From Glutamicibacter sp. JL.03c (GTDB lineage: Bacteria; Actinomycetota; Actinomycetes; Actinomycetales; Micrococcaceae): 64,000 nt of DNA. This document shows, in pieces, positions 22,741 through 36,861 of this stretch (its first letter is position 1; each line of letters begins with the position of its first letter). Below the pieces are notes generated by a model. It was given only the letters and a program-made list of their open reading frames with translations. It did no database searches and was not told the origin of the DNA. The stretch covers positions 558,001 through 622,000 of the forward strand of contig NZ_CP107575.1 of NCBI RefSeq assembly GCF_025854375.1. Direction: 5' to 3'. A program made the translations under genes and the position numbers.

Positions 22741-24307
22741 ATGCCCAGAAATAGGACTCAGACAGCGCTGATAGGACCTAAAGGGGGTAATTGCTGTCAG
22801 ACTCTGGAATATTGATCTGCTTTGCCATTCCGGAACGCGATTTTCCCGCTGCTTCTACGTCTGTGACATTTCGACGGTGCATCGACTGACGCGTCCAGCC
22901 GGTGCAGTCATATTTCGTTCCTGTTGGCTATAGGACCGGGCACCTTCGTTCTGAAGCTATTCCATAAACCTTTCGGTGTAGCTGAAACTTGTCGGAGTCG
23001 TATGTGCAAAATACACGCGTCTCCAATCCTGGCGCCCAACACCCCCGATTTTTCATAGGGAGCAGTAACGCGAGAGGCATGGCACGTGGGCCATTAGCTT
23101 TTCAGCTTTGTTTCTGGCTTTGCGCGTAAGACAGATAATCCGACACTAGATCTTGCCTATAAGAGTTCGGCGCCGGCCAGCGCGCGATCAGATATCGCGA
23201 TACAGATGCGGTAGGGCAGTGCGGCGTTGCCAAGTATGCGAACCTAACCACTTGTTTGCCGACTCTAGGGCAGATGACCGTCGCAGGAGCTCTCGATACT
23301 AGCAAGTATGTTCAATTATCTGCGTACTAGACCAGCCGGGTACTTCTTGGCTGCCAAGAGTTCTCCGTCGTGTACGGGGCTGCGAAACTCTATTTGAGTG
23401 TGGGGCTATGACTGCACAGAAGAAAACACAATTCCAAGCTGGGTAGTAATCGGCGGGGCAGGCCGAGATCGTGAAGCGTTCACAGATCGAAATTGCCACA
23501 ATACGGTTAGGGCAGCAGTGAAGGAACGAATTCATGAGTGTCGTAGCAATAGAACTTCATAAGTAGTCTGGCATCGCTGCCTATGTGGAATGAATGCCAG
23601 AACCACCACAAACGGGCGTGGTGTTTCAGAGGGCGGACACGAGCGGATCGTATTCGAACGCGGCAGGGTCCCCGGATGGCCTAGACAAGAGAGCAGGGAA
23701 TCGATATTTGACCATGTGAATCCCATTCGGGCACGAAGCATTGAACTACAGGCTGCGATGCATGGTCATAACGATGCAGGGATTTGTCTGGCGGACGCTC
23801 AAGCATGTCATTTCAAATAGCGACTTTGTGGAGGTTTCGTATTCTGGAGGGTGAGAAGATCCCACTTTTGTCCGTGCTAAGTTCCTAACCGATGTGTCGG
23901 TCCTGTATCGACACATACTTTGGCGGACACCCAAGAGGACGGCACGATTCCTCAGCAAGGTTTGTCTCAACGGGAATGGCGCAACATGCTGTTCGGACTA
24001 TCAAGGAGTGAAACAGCTTCATGGAGCAACGCATAGCAGGCATATGTAGGCATGCAGAGCTCAAAATCTCCAAGGGATAGGCCGAGGCAATCCAGCTAGA
24101 ATGCCTCAAACGAAGGCCCCAGAGTAGTCAGACCGTGGAAGTCCGGTGGGTGGGCATCAGTTGGGTACCGAAGAGGCAGAACCGATCATGCGGATTGCAG
24201 CCTGTTGGTAATAACGCGAATCGTGGACAAGCGAGAGCTTCCAAACGCACTCCGAAGCCGAGATTTATGGATGTAACCACAGTCACCTCCAAAAGTATCA
24301 ATCTGAT
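22741..24307. other. gene-poor, apparently decayed DNA between tRNA cluster and rrn operon B
   Basis: No intact gene can be supported in about 1.57 kb. Short frames carry stops throughout. One plus-strand frame near 23750-23815 reads AAMHGHNDAGICLADAQA, resembling the HxHND-G-x-A-xA block of isopropylmalate/homocitrate synthases. It could be a relic, but the surrounding frame does not continue the family. No IS ends, long repeats or tRNAs were recognised. Confidence 0.6.
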
Positions 24308-24336
24308 TTGTAACTCTCCGAAAACCTGTGTATAGT
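24308..24336 (+). promoter_or_regulatory. rrnB promoter
   Basis: TTGTAA, 17 nt, TATAGT. The sequence downstream of the -10 (TTTTTATCTGT) matches operon A P1. No equivalent of operon A P2 was found. Confidence 0.65.
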
Positions 24337-24499
24337 TTTTATCTGTCGCCGCAACGAGGTCAGCTTGAAGCTGACACGAAATCCGGTGACAATCACTCAG
24401 AATAGCTCAAGAATTCTTGAGCGAAATAAATATCTGAAAAATAACGCTGGACGAAATCATTGCCTGAATTGCTGGGCAATGGAGAACCGGTAAGTGTTT

Positions 24500-24527
24500 G
24501 TTGTTTGAGAACTCAATAGTGTGCCAA
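24500..24527 (+). promoter_or_regulatory. rrn boxA-like leader element, operon B
   Basis: Same TTGTTTGAGAACTCAATAGT as in operon A, here the first part of the duplicated block. Confidence 0.6.
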
Positions 24528-24680
24528 GTTTGTTGATACCGAATTATTTTATTTGGTGAATACATAACATTTGCTTGAGGCATTGCACCCCCGTGCAGTG
24601 TTCTTGAGTGTTTTTTATTCGCCAGGATTTTTTTCATTGATTCTCCCTTATTTTCCGAGGGGTTTCGGTGGCTTTTTGTT

Positions 24681-29914
<5,234 letters not shown>

Positions 29915-30087
29915 ACAATAAAACAATATTTTACTAGCAATTATTATTGCTGTTCGCGTTCACTATGCGGTTACGAGACAACAACCTCTTACCGGAAAAC
30001 ATGAGGTTTGAGGCAGGACCCTTGGTGGTCTTGCTGGTAGCACCGAATACACGTTCACCATGAGTTGGTTTGTGTGCTTCGTGATTG

Positions 30088-30205
30088 TTACGGCGGTCAT
30101 AGCGTGGGGGAAACGCCCGGTCCCATACCGAACCCGGAAGCTAAGGCCCATTGCGCCGATGGTACTGCACTCGTGAGGGTGTGGGAGAGTAGGTCACCGC
30201 CGGAC
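30088..30205 (+). rRNA. rrf: 5S ribosomal RNA, operon B
   Basis: Identical to the operon A 5S, about 170 nt after the 23S gene. Confidence 0.95.
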
Positions 30206-30225
30206 TTAACTTGAGATGATGGTTT

Positions 30226-30263
30226 GAGGCCCTGACACACGGTGTGTGTCAGGGCCTCACCTG
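30226..30263 (+). terminator. rrn operon B terminator
   Basis: GAGGCCCTGACACAC pairs perfectly with GTGTGTCAGGGCCTC. Copy A has one G-U pair at the same place. Confidence 0.88.
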
Positions 30264-30557
30264 TTTAACCAGTAGTTTGGTGGCGGGCTGGTTGCCGGCT
30301 TGGTGTTGGTGTTGGGGCTGGTGGCCTGGCTCCCTTGTCGTGTTTATGGGGCGCGTGCCCGCCGGCCGCCACAACAAAAACCCGCGGTATCAGCATTACC
30401 TGAATATGGTTTCGGTGCTGCGCAGTCCTTGCCTAAGCCAATGTTGTTAGGTACCGTTTCGCGAATCGCCAGACTCAGGAAGTGCGGCACATTCGCGTTC
30501 TGACTGCAAGTCTGAATGGGCGACTACCGTGAACGGTCCAGGGAGAGAGCAATGCAT

Positions 30558-31324
30558 ATGCGGACCTACGTGTGACCGGAGCTGCCTCCGGTATTGGTGC
30601 GGTGACTGCTGAGGTGATTGCGTCTCGAGGCAACCGCGTCATTGGAGTAGATCTGCACGAATCGGACGTCGTTGCGGATTTGTCCACGCCCGAGGGACGC
30701 AGTGATGCTGCCAGGAAGACCTTAGAGAAGGCGCAGGGCACTGGTATTGACGCAGTAATCGGTGCGGTCGCATGTTGGCTCCCAGGACCTTGAGAGTTGC
30801 CGCCAACTATTTCGGCGTGACTCAGGTCCTGGAGGGACTTGCCCCAGCACTGGCCTAGGTTAATGCTCTGGGAGCGGTTGTTGTTTCCTCGCTGGCGTCA
30901 AGACAACAGAGCTCTCCAGAGCTCGTGGATGCAATGCTAGGCGGTGACGAGCCGGCCGCTTTTGCTCCCGGCATCCGGCTGCAGGCTGCGCGTCCACGCA
31001 AAAAGCTAACTCAACTACCCATCCACCAAGCGGGCCTAGAGCCTTTGGGATTGTCGTGAGTGCATCTCGCCACGATGGTCTGGTGCCGGCATTCTGTTGA
31101 ATGCAGTGACACCTGACACCTGACAACGTCATTACCCATATGACCCGCTCAATGCTGGCCAAGGAGGGAGGCCGAGCCAGGGTGGAGTCCAACGCACCAA
31201 TGCCAATGAATTGGCACTCGGAGGCATCTCTCATCGCGAAGCTGCTTCTGTGGCCTGCGAGTGAAGAGGCGCCTACTCGACAGGTCAGACGATTTACTGC
31301 GATGGCGGTGCAGAAGCCACCTAG
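30558..31324 (+). pseudogene. short-chain dehydrogenase/reductase pseudogene (3-alpha-hydroxysteroid dehydrogenase-like)
   Basis: Fragments of one SDR lie in order but in several frames. TGAASGIGAVTAEVIASRG (NAD-binding GxxxGxG) with VIGVDLHESDVVADLSTPEG comes first (30572-30790). RVAANYFGVTQVLEGLAPAL (about 30790-30850) and GAVVVSSLAS (about 30870) follow, then GILLNAVTP (about 31090) and YSTGQTIYCDGGAEAT (about 31275-31320). Frameshifts and in-frame stops separate them, and no catalytic YxxxK is recognisable. One base is missing near 30571 relative to an ATG at 30558. The order and content match bacterial 3-alpha-HSD-type SDRs. The gene is dead; its former substrate is unknown. Confidence 0.88.
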
Positions 31325-31396
31325 CATGGCGAAACTATCTGGAGCTGGATGGTTCTGGCGGTATGGCGAAGGACACCCTCTGCACCGCCCTCTGGA

Positions 31397-31426
31397 TTGG
31401 CACGCGAACGGCACGCCTGATATAGT
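31397..31426 (+). promoter_or_regulatory. putative promoter of orphan 5S gene
   Basis: TTGGCA, 18 nt, TATAGT. The -10 is identical to that of rrn operon B. It lies 64 nt upstream of the 5S sequence. Confidence 0.55.
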
Positions 31427-31490
31427 TATGGAGTTGTCGCAATTGCGAATGACACCGTAGTTTTCCCATGGTTAGCCATGAGGTACAGAG

Positions 31491-31608
31491 TTACGGCGAT
31501 CATAGCGTGGGGGAAACGCCCGGTCCCATACCGAACCCGGAAGCTAAGACCCACAGCGCCGATGGTACTGCACTCGGGAGGGTGTGGGAGAGTAGGTCAT
31601 CGCCGGGC
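31491..31608 (+). rRNA. rrf: orphan 5S ribosomal RNA
   Basis: A third 5S gene without 16S or 23S. It differs from the operon copies at several positions. Helix I changes from GGCGGT/ACCGCC to GGCGAT/ATCGCC, a compensatory G-C to A-T change that keeps pairing. GGCCCATTGCGCC becomes GACCCACAGCGCC. It has its own promoter candidate and a strong terminator, so it is probably expressed. Confidence 0.9.
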
Positions 31609-31617
31609 ATAATTTGC

Positions 31618-31655
31618 CGAAGGCCCCGAACTCAAGTTCGGGGCCTTCGATGTTT
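31618..31655 (+). terminator. terminator of orphan 5S gene
   Basis: CGAAGGCCCCGAAC pairs perfectly with GTTCGGGGCCTTCG around TCAA. Confidence 0.85.
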
Positions 31656-31676
31656 AACGCAGAAGTTAAAGCCAAA

Positions 31677-31715
31677 CCTGAGGGGCAGGAAATAATAGTA
31701 TTCCTGCCCCTCAGG
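31677..31715 (-). terminator. terminator after sugar ABC ATPase gene
   Basis: CCTGAGGGGCAGGAA pairs with TTCCTGCCCCTCAGG. On the minus strand it lies just after the ATPase stop and is followed by TTTGGCTTT. Confidence 0.8.
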
Positions 31716-31725
31716 TTGATCGTTC

Positions 31726-32793
31726 CTAGGCTTCGTCTAGACGCAGACCGCTCTCTGTATCAAACAGGTGAACGTGCTGCAAGCGAGGTGCAATGTTCAG
31801 CTTCTGGCCACGAGCTGGTGGCGTCCGGCCATCAACTCGAACCACGATCATCTGGGTTTCGCCGGCTAGTTCGGCGGAGCCATAGATGTAGGCATCAGCG
31901 CCAAGCTCTTCGACGACATCGACGACGATCTCGACGCCTTCGCCAGCGCCTGCAATCTCGATATCTTCCGGACGGAAGCCCAGCGTGGTTCCACCCTGTG
32001 CGCCAGGAGCCTGAATCAGGGTCGACCCGAAGGCTACCTGTCCATGCGCGGATTCCAGCTTGACCAAGTTCATGGCGGGGGAGCCGATGAAGCCGGCAAC
32101 GAATACGTTGCGCGGGCGGTCGTAGAGTTCACGGGGGGTGCCAACCTGTTGCAGTTCGCCATCCTTGAGCACTGCTACTCGATCGCCCATAGTCAGTGCT
32201 TCAACCTGGTCGTGAGTCACGTACACGGTGGTCACGCCGAGACGACGAGTTAGCGACGCGATCTGGGTGCGAGTCTGCACACGCAGCTTCGCATCTAGGT
32301 TGGACAGCGGCTCATCCATCAAGAAGACCTGAGGGGAGCGAACGATTGCGCGGCCCATGGCCACACGCTGACGCTGACCGCCGGATAGCGCCTTTGGCTT
32401 GCGGTTCAGGTATTGCTCCAGATCCAGAAGCTTGGCTGCTTCCTGAACGCGACGGTTTCGTTCTTCCTTGTCAACACCTGCAATCTTCAATGCGAAGCCC
32501 ATGTTCTCGGCCACGGTCATGTGAGGGTACAGTGCGTAGTTCTGGAAAACCATTGCGATGTCGCGGTCCTTTGGCGGAACGTTGGTCACGTCCTTGTCGC
32601 CGATGAGGATGCGACCGGAATCGACCTCCTCCAAACCTGCGAGCATGCGCAAGGTGGTGGACTTGCCACAACCTGACGGTCCCACAAGCACGAGGAATTC
32701 TCCGTCTTGAATTTCCAGGTCGATTGCATCCACTGAGGGCACGAGAGCGCCTGGGTAGATACGGGTGGCCTTATCAAAGGTCACAGTTGCCAT
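31726..32793 (-). CDS. ABC transporter ATPase, UgpC/MalK/MsmX type
   Basis: Energises a carbohydrate-type ABC importer from the cytoplasmic side. The 355-residue protein has Walker A GPSGCGKST (38-46), Q-loop FQNYALYP, signature LSGGQRQRV (136-144), Walker B VFLMDEP (156-162) and switch His194. A C-terminal TOBE/OB regulatory domain from about 235 contains GFRPEDI. The ATG has AAAGGA upstream. No permease or binding-protein genes adjoin it, so it is likely a shared ATPase serving several sugar importers, as known for MsmX-like proteins. Location next to otsBA suggests, but does not show, a link to trehalose or other disaccharide traffic. Confidence 0.92.
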   Translation of the reverse strand: MATVTFDKATRIYPGALVPSVDAIDLEIQDGEFLVLVGPSGCGKSTTLRMLAGLEEVDSGRILIGDKDVTNVPPKDRDIAMVFQNYALYPHMTVAENMGFALKIAGVDKEERNRRVQEAAKLLDLEQYLNRKPKALSGGQRQRVAMGRAIVRSPQVFLMDEPLSNLDAKLRVQTRTQIASLTRRLGVTTVYVTHDQVEALTMGDRVAVLKDGELQQVGTPRELYDRPRNVFVAGFIGSPAMNLVKLESAHGQVAFGSTLIQAPGAQGGTTLGFRPEDIEIAGAGEGVEIVVDVVEELGADAYIYGSAELAGETQMIVVRVDGRTPPARGQKLNIAPRLQHVHLFDTESGLRLDEA

Positions 32794-32852
32794 GATGACA
32801 ATCCTTTCACGGGCAGGTACGTGCCCGACGATCCATAGTGAAAGTGAAATAG

Positions 32853-32866
32853 GACACTTTAGTGTC
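32853..32866. repeat. 14-bp perfect palindrome at the otsB stop codon
   Basis: GACACTTTAGTGTC overlaps the otsB stop and lies 60 nt upstream of the ATPase start, next to a doubled GTGAAA. It is a possible operator for the ATPase gene. Confidence 0.4.
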
Positions 32867-33695
32867 GCATGGAAATCAGGTTTTGCAAAAGCTCTGGCAA
32901 GTCTTGCGGAGACGCTATATGATGCCTAGCTGCCGTGGGCCCGGAGCCTACCTTCACACCAAGATCCGTAGCATCCAGGACCTTGAAGCCGTTTTCGTCG
33001 GTGACATCATCGCCGATGAAAAGCACCGCGTCGACTTGTAACAATTCCTTGAGCCAGAAAAGGCTCTCGCCCTTGTCGCCCTGATGGACCGAGGCTTCAA
33101 GGACCGCTTTTCCTTCCAGCAACTTGACCCCCGCCACAGGTTGCAGAGCGGTTTTAGCTTCGTGCAGCGCCGCTGCAGCGGCCTGGGGAGACGCGCGACG
33201 CACGTGCAGCACAGTCGCCGATGGCTTGTACTCCAAGGACACCTCGGCGTGGCGGTCAGCGACCGCGGCTAGCTCCGCGGTGACCTGGGCCAGCAAGTTC
33301 TTCTGCTCCGCGCTCAGCGGCTTGTCAATCCACGAAGCCTGGAAGGGTTCTGGGACCCGGCGCTCGGCGCCGTGCGAGCCGATGCAGAATTCCGGCATTG
33401 GCTCGGGATAGACCTGAGCCAGTGAGGCCAGGTTGCGCCCGGAGACGAGTGCGGCAAAAACGCCAGGCAGCTGCTGGAGCTGTACGAAAAGCTCCGCTGA
33501 TTCCGGCAGTGGCCGGGCATCTTCGGGGCGATCGACGATGGGCGACATGGTCCCGTCAAAGTCCAGGGCCACAAGGATCTTCTGATGGGCTGCAAAGCTG
33601 CCCAGGGCGGCTTGCAGTTCCGGGTCGAGCTCAGGCAAGGTGCTTATCCCGTCGGGTGTGTAGGAATCGTGGAACCGGTTATCGAGCGATGGCAT
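32859..33695 (-). CDS. otsB: trehalose-6-phosphate phosphatase
   Basis: Dephosphorylates trehalose-6-phosphate to trehalose, an osmoprotectant and cell-wall glycolipid precursor. It is a HAD-superfamily enzyme of 278 residues. The nucleophile motif ALDFDGTMSPI has Asp45 and Asp47, the second motif SGR is near residue 86, and the final motif GDDVTDENGF is near 232. The ATG at 33695 lies inside the 3' end of otsA (17 nt overlap), so translation is probably coupled. An in-frame TTG at 33725 is an alternative. No Shine-Dalgarno sequence is evident for either. Confidence 0.92.
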   Translation of the reverse strand: MPSLDNRFHDSYTPDGISTLPELDPELQAALGSFAAHQKILVALDFDGTMSPIVDRPEDARPLPESAELFVQLQQLPGVFAALVSGRNLASLAQVYPEPMPEFCIGSHGAERRVPEPFQASWIDKPLSAEQKNLLAQVTAELAAVADRHAEVSLEYKPSATVLHVRRASPQAAAAALHEAKTALQPVAGVKLLEGKAVLEASVHQGDKGESLFWLKELLQVDAVLFIGDDVTDENGFKVLDATDLGVKVGSGPTAARHHIASPQDLPELLQNLISMRH

Positions 33696-35142
33696 CTGCC
33701 GAGGAAGCGGCGCTGATTTCGGCAAGCTCGGCGAGGAACACTTCCGACCAGCGGGCCACGGTATTGACCTTCAGGTGCCGGTTCATTCGACGCATGCGCT
33801 TATCCTGTTCCGTTTCGCTCATATTCACGGCCTGGATGATCTTGTCTTTCATGCCGTCGATATCGTGCGGGTTGACCAATACGGCTTGGGTCAGCTGGTC
33901 GGCCGCGCCGGTGTACTCGGAGAGCACCAATACGCCCCGGCCATCCTGGTGGGCTGCAACGAACTCCTTGGCGACCAGGTTCATGCCGTCGCGCAGCGCA
34001 GTTACCAGCAAGACGTCGGCAGCCAGGTACAGCGCGATCATTTCGCGCAGCGGATAGGACTGATGCAGGTAGCGCAACGTGGTGTGGCTCAGGGTGTCAT
34101 GCTGGCCGGTGATTTGCCCGACCATCAGTTCCACCTGGTCGCGCAGTTCCATGTAGGTGTCAACGTTCTCGCGGCTCGGGCTGGCTACCTGGATCAGGCA
34201 GACATCGCCGGCACGCAGCTGTTCGTCGGCAAGCAATTCGCCATAGGCCTTGAGTCGGTGGCGAATGCCCTTGGTGTAGTCCAGGCGGTCCACGCCCAGG
34301 ATGACAGTTTTCGGATTGCCCAATTCGTTGCGGATTTGTCCGGCGCGGGCGATGATTTGCGGGTCGCGCGCGAGCTTGGCGATCTGCTCGGTATCAATCG
34401 AAATCGGGTGGGCACTAGCCCGGCAGAGGTTCTGCATCTGGTTGCCTGCCGGGGGAGTGGCAACATCGCCCTTGGTGGAGTATTCGGTGAAGCGGCGCAG
34501 GCACCGCAGGAAATTGGAGGCATCGGTTTCGCGCTGGAACCCAACGAGGTCCGCGCCGGCCAGCCCTTGGAGGATCTGCTTGCGCCATGGCAGCTGGGAG
34601 AAGAGGCTGGCTGCAGGGAACGGGATATGCAGGAAGAAACCGATTTTCAGATCCGGTCGTGCCAGGCGGATCATCTGGGGTACCAGCTGCAGTTGGTAAT
34701 CGTGGACCCACACCGTGGCATCGGGGGCCGCGATTTTCAGTACGGCATCGGCAAAACGCTGATTGATCTTCTTATAACGGTCCCACCACGTGCGGTGGTA
34801 TTCAGGGGGAACGATCACATCGTGATAAAGCGGCCATAGTGTGGAGTTCGAAAAGCCCTCGTAGTACAGCTCCAGGTCATCTTCGCTCAGTGGCACGGGC
34901 ACCATATGGATGTCATCTTTGTCGAAGCTCTCCAGTTCTTCGTCGATGCCACCATGCCAGCCAACCCAAGCGCCGTCCGAAGCTGCCATGATCGGAGCAA
35001 GCGCTGTCACCAGGCCTCCAGGGGAGCGCCGGAAACCTTGCGACCCGTCGGGATGGGTAATCCGGTCAACGGGCAGCCTGTTGGCTACGACCACCAAATC
35101 GTAAGTTTCCTCGGTGTTCTGGCTTGGTGCTGGGGTACCCAC
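33679..35142 (-). CDS. otsA: trehalose-6-phosphate synthase
   Basis: GT20 glycosyltransferase joining glucose from UDP-glucose (or GDP-glucose) to glucose-6-phosphate. The chosen GTG gives 487 residues with AGGAGG 6 nt upstream, a clear choice over an in-frame start 246 nt earlier. The N-terminal VVVANRLPV and GGLVTAL bind the phosphosugar; VWVHDYQLQL, IGFFLHIPFP, GVDRLDYTKG and LRDGMNLVAKEF are all family signatures. The gene overlaps otsB, forming a two-gene trehalose operon. The C-terminus is short, with no fused phosphatase domain. Confidence 0.95.
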   Translation of the reverse strand: MGTPAPSQNTEETYDLVVVANRLPVDRITHPDGSQGFRRSPGGLVTALAPIMAASDGAWVGWHGGIDEELESFDKDDIHMVPVPLSEDDLELYYEGFSNSTLWPLYHDVIVPPEYHRTWWDRYKKINQRFADAVLKIAAPDATVWVHDYQLQLVPQMIRLARPDLKIGFFLHIPFPAASLFSQLPWRKQILQGLAGADLVGFQRETDASNFLRCLRRFTEYSTKGDVATPPAGNQMQNLCRASAHPISIDTEQIAKLARDPQIIARAGQIRNELGNPKTVILGVDRLDYTKGIRHRLKAYGELLADEQLRAGDVCLIQVASPSRENVDTYMELRDQVELMVGQITGQHDTLSHTTLRYLHQSYPLREMIALYLAADVLLVTALRDGMNLVAKEFVAAHQDGRGVLVLSEYTGAADQLTQAVLVNPHDIDGMKDKIIQAVNMSETEQDKRMRRMNRHLKVNTVARWSEVFLAELAEISAASSADAIAR

Positions 35143-35544
35143 TTTAAACCTCCTGGCTTGATCAAACTGTGCACCGGCGGGGTGCGGATTCGTCGGTTCT
35201 GAGTGAATGACTGCGTATTTGATTTTTTCTCTCGCACTGGGCGAACGGCTATGAAAAAAGTCGTTCCTATTGAAATCATACTGAATTTTTCCCCAAGTCA
35301 TGTGAGGTGTCGCACCCTCACTGCTTAGGCACAGGTGCATGCCGGGAACTTCGGAGTTCTTTGCCTCATGACTTGGTTGAATGCTCAACTACGTTGCTGA
35401 TTGGCGCTTTGGGGGCTGTATGCACGAGATATGTGTGTCCTGTGAAGGGTGGGCATTCTGGGGTTTTCCGGGATATTTGCGCAAGGAATTGGCTAAGCTT
35501 GACCCAGATGCCTGTTCTCTGCTGACTGAGGAACCACCAAATTT
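35143..35544. other. divergent intergenic region between otsA and DsbA-like gene
   Basis: 402 nt with no believable gene. It carries the otsA Shine-Dalgarno AGGAGG (35149-35154) and a T-rich patch near 35218-35230. The DsbA-like gene has GAGGAA upstream of its ATG. The open frame continuing upstream from otsA lacks an initiation signal. Confidence 0.55.
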
Positions 35545-36411
35545 ATGTCTACGAATAACCCGCGCCCGACCAAGGCGCAGCGTAACGCGAGCGCTCGCGA
35601 AAAAGCAGCCCAGCTGCGAGCCAGCCAAGAGGCCGCCCAGAAGCGCAAGTCGCTTTTCGTGAAGCTCGGCGTTCTAGTTGCCGTTGTTGTTGTCATCGCT
35701 CTGGTCGTGACACTGATCGTTCGAAACAACAACGCGAAGATTGAAGATAGCGGTGCCACGCCTCAGGGTGCGACCGCTGCTGGAGGTATCGTTGTCACTT
35801 CCGCGGACACGGTCGCCGAGAAGACCACAGACAAGGTGGATGTCACCACGCTGACCGCTCCCACGGAGCAGCTGGAAAGTGCCAAACCACGTGACCTGAC
35901 TGTCGCCAAGAAGGGCGAGCCAATCAACATCACCATGTACGTGGATGCGAACTGCGTGCACTGCGCGGATTTCGAAGCCACCTATGGCGACCAGATCGAA
36001 AAGTGGCTGGCCGACGGTGACATCAACGTTGAATACCGCAACGTCGGGTACCTGGACGGCGGCTCGCCAACCAACTTCTCCTCGCGTGGCGCCAATGCCC
36101 TGGCGTGCGTTGCCGATGAGAGCCCAGCTGCCTACATGAAGTTCGTCAAGGCACTGTGGGGCCACTACCCAGAGGGCGAAATGAAGAATGCCGAACTGGC
36201 CCAGATGGCTGTCGATAACGGCGCCAGCGAATCGGTCGGCGACTGCATCGGCGGCGACAAGTTCCGTCCATTCGTCCAGTACACGACCACCGCTGGCCAG
36301 TACGACGGAGTGAAGGGAACCCCTTCGATCTTCATCCAGGGCAAGGAATTCGCTCTGGGCACCGAAGACTTCCCGACCAAGGTCGAGGAAGCCATCAAGG
36401 CCAACAAGTAA
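35545..36411 (+). CDS. membrane-anchored DsbA-like thiol-disulfide oxidoreductase
   Basis: Probable extracytoplasmic disulfide-handling protein of 288 residues. A charged cytoplasmic N-terminus (1-36) precedes one membrane segment (about 38-60) and a low-complexity linker to about 120. The thioredoxin-fold domain has the active site CVHC (Cys137, Cys140), and GTPSIFI supplies the cis-proline loop. An additional Cys pair (ALACVADE, VGDCIGG) may be structural. Start ATG with GAGGAA upstream. It stands alone, with a perfect terminator after it. Related actinobacterial proteins are called DsbA or thioredoxin_4-domain proteins; whether it oxidises or isomerises is unknown. Confidence 0.88.
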   Translation: MSTNNPRPTKAQRNASAREKAAQLRASQEAAQKRKSLFVKLGVLVAVVVVIALVVTLIVRNNNAKIEDSGATPQGATAAGGIVVTSADTVAEKTTDKVDVTTLTAPTEQLESAKPRDLTVAKKGEPINITMYVDANCVHCADFEATYGDQIEKWLADGDINVEYRNVGYLDGGSPTNFSSRGANALACVADESPAAYMKFVKALWGHYPEGEMKNAELAQMAVDNGASESVGDCIGGDKFRPFVQYTTTAGQYDGVKGTPSIFIQGKEFALGTEDFPTKVEEAIKANK

Positions 36412-36480
36412 GTCCAGGGCCCGGCTCTAGACAACCGGGCGAGATCCGGTAGTATTCCATAGTGATCTCGCACCTACGTC

Positions 36481-36520
36481 AAAGGGGAGGAAAACCATCC
36501 GTGGTTTTCCTCCCCTTTGC
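36481..36520 (+). terminator. terminator after DsbA-like gene
   Basis: AAAGGGGAGGAAAACCA pairs with TGGTTTTCCTCCCCTTT around TCCG. Perfect stem. Confidence 0.88.
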
Positions 36521-36583
36521 GTTGCACCGCGAGGCCTGCCGATTCGCAGACTCGCGTGGTTTTCCGATATTCTTATTCGGTAC

Positions 36584-36660
36584 GCCCCCTTAGCTCAGCT
36601 GGCCAGAGCGTCTGTCTTGTAAACTGAAGGTCACCGGTTCGAATCCGGTAGGGGGCTCCA
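36584..36660 (+). tRNA. tRNA-Thr (anticodon TGT)
   Basis: 77 nt with encoded CCA. Acceptor GCCCCCT/AGGGGGC, anticodon loop CTTGTAA and T-arm GGTTCGAATCC. The anticodon stem TCTGT/ACTGA contains a T-T mismatch at its centre pair. Confidence 0.9.
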
Positions 36661-36861
36661 CTCTGGAGCCAATCCAGATGAGAACCGTGTTCATGCTTGT
36701 CCATGACGCGGTTTCTTTCATTTCCGCCGGCAACAACACTGCATCGATGTCGTGCCTATGAACCGGATATTCGCAATCCCGGTAGAATTTCTAGCAAGAC
36801 CATATCCCTTGAGCCACGGCAGAAAAGTCCGGACGTTCACCACCACCTTGAGGAGCCGACC

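Noticed and set aside
20590-24492. Transposon or integrated element between the rrn operons
   Set aside because: No transposase, integrase, terminal inverted repeats or tRNA-end duplication was recognised.
35143-35388. 81-residue N-terminal extension of otsA
   Set aside because: AGGAGG lies exactly before the GTG at 35142; the extension has no signal and no family similarity.
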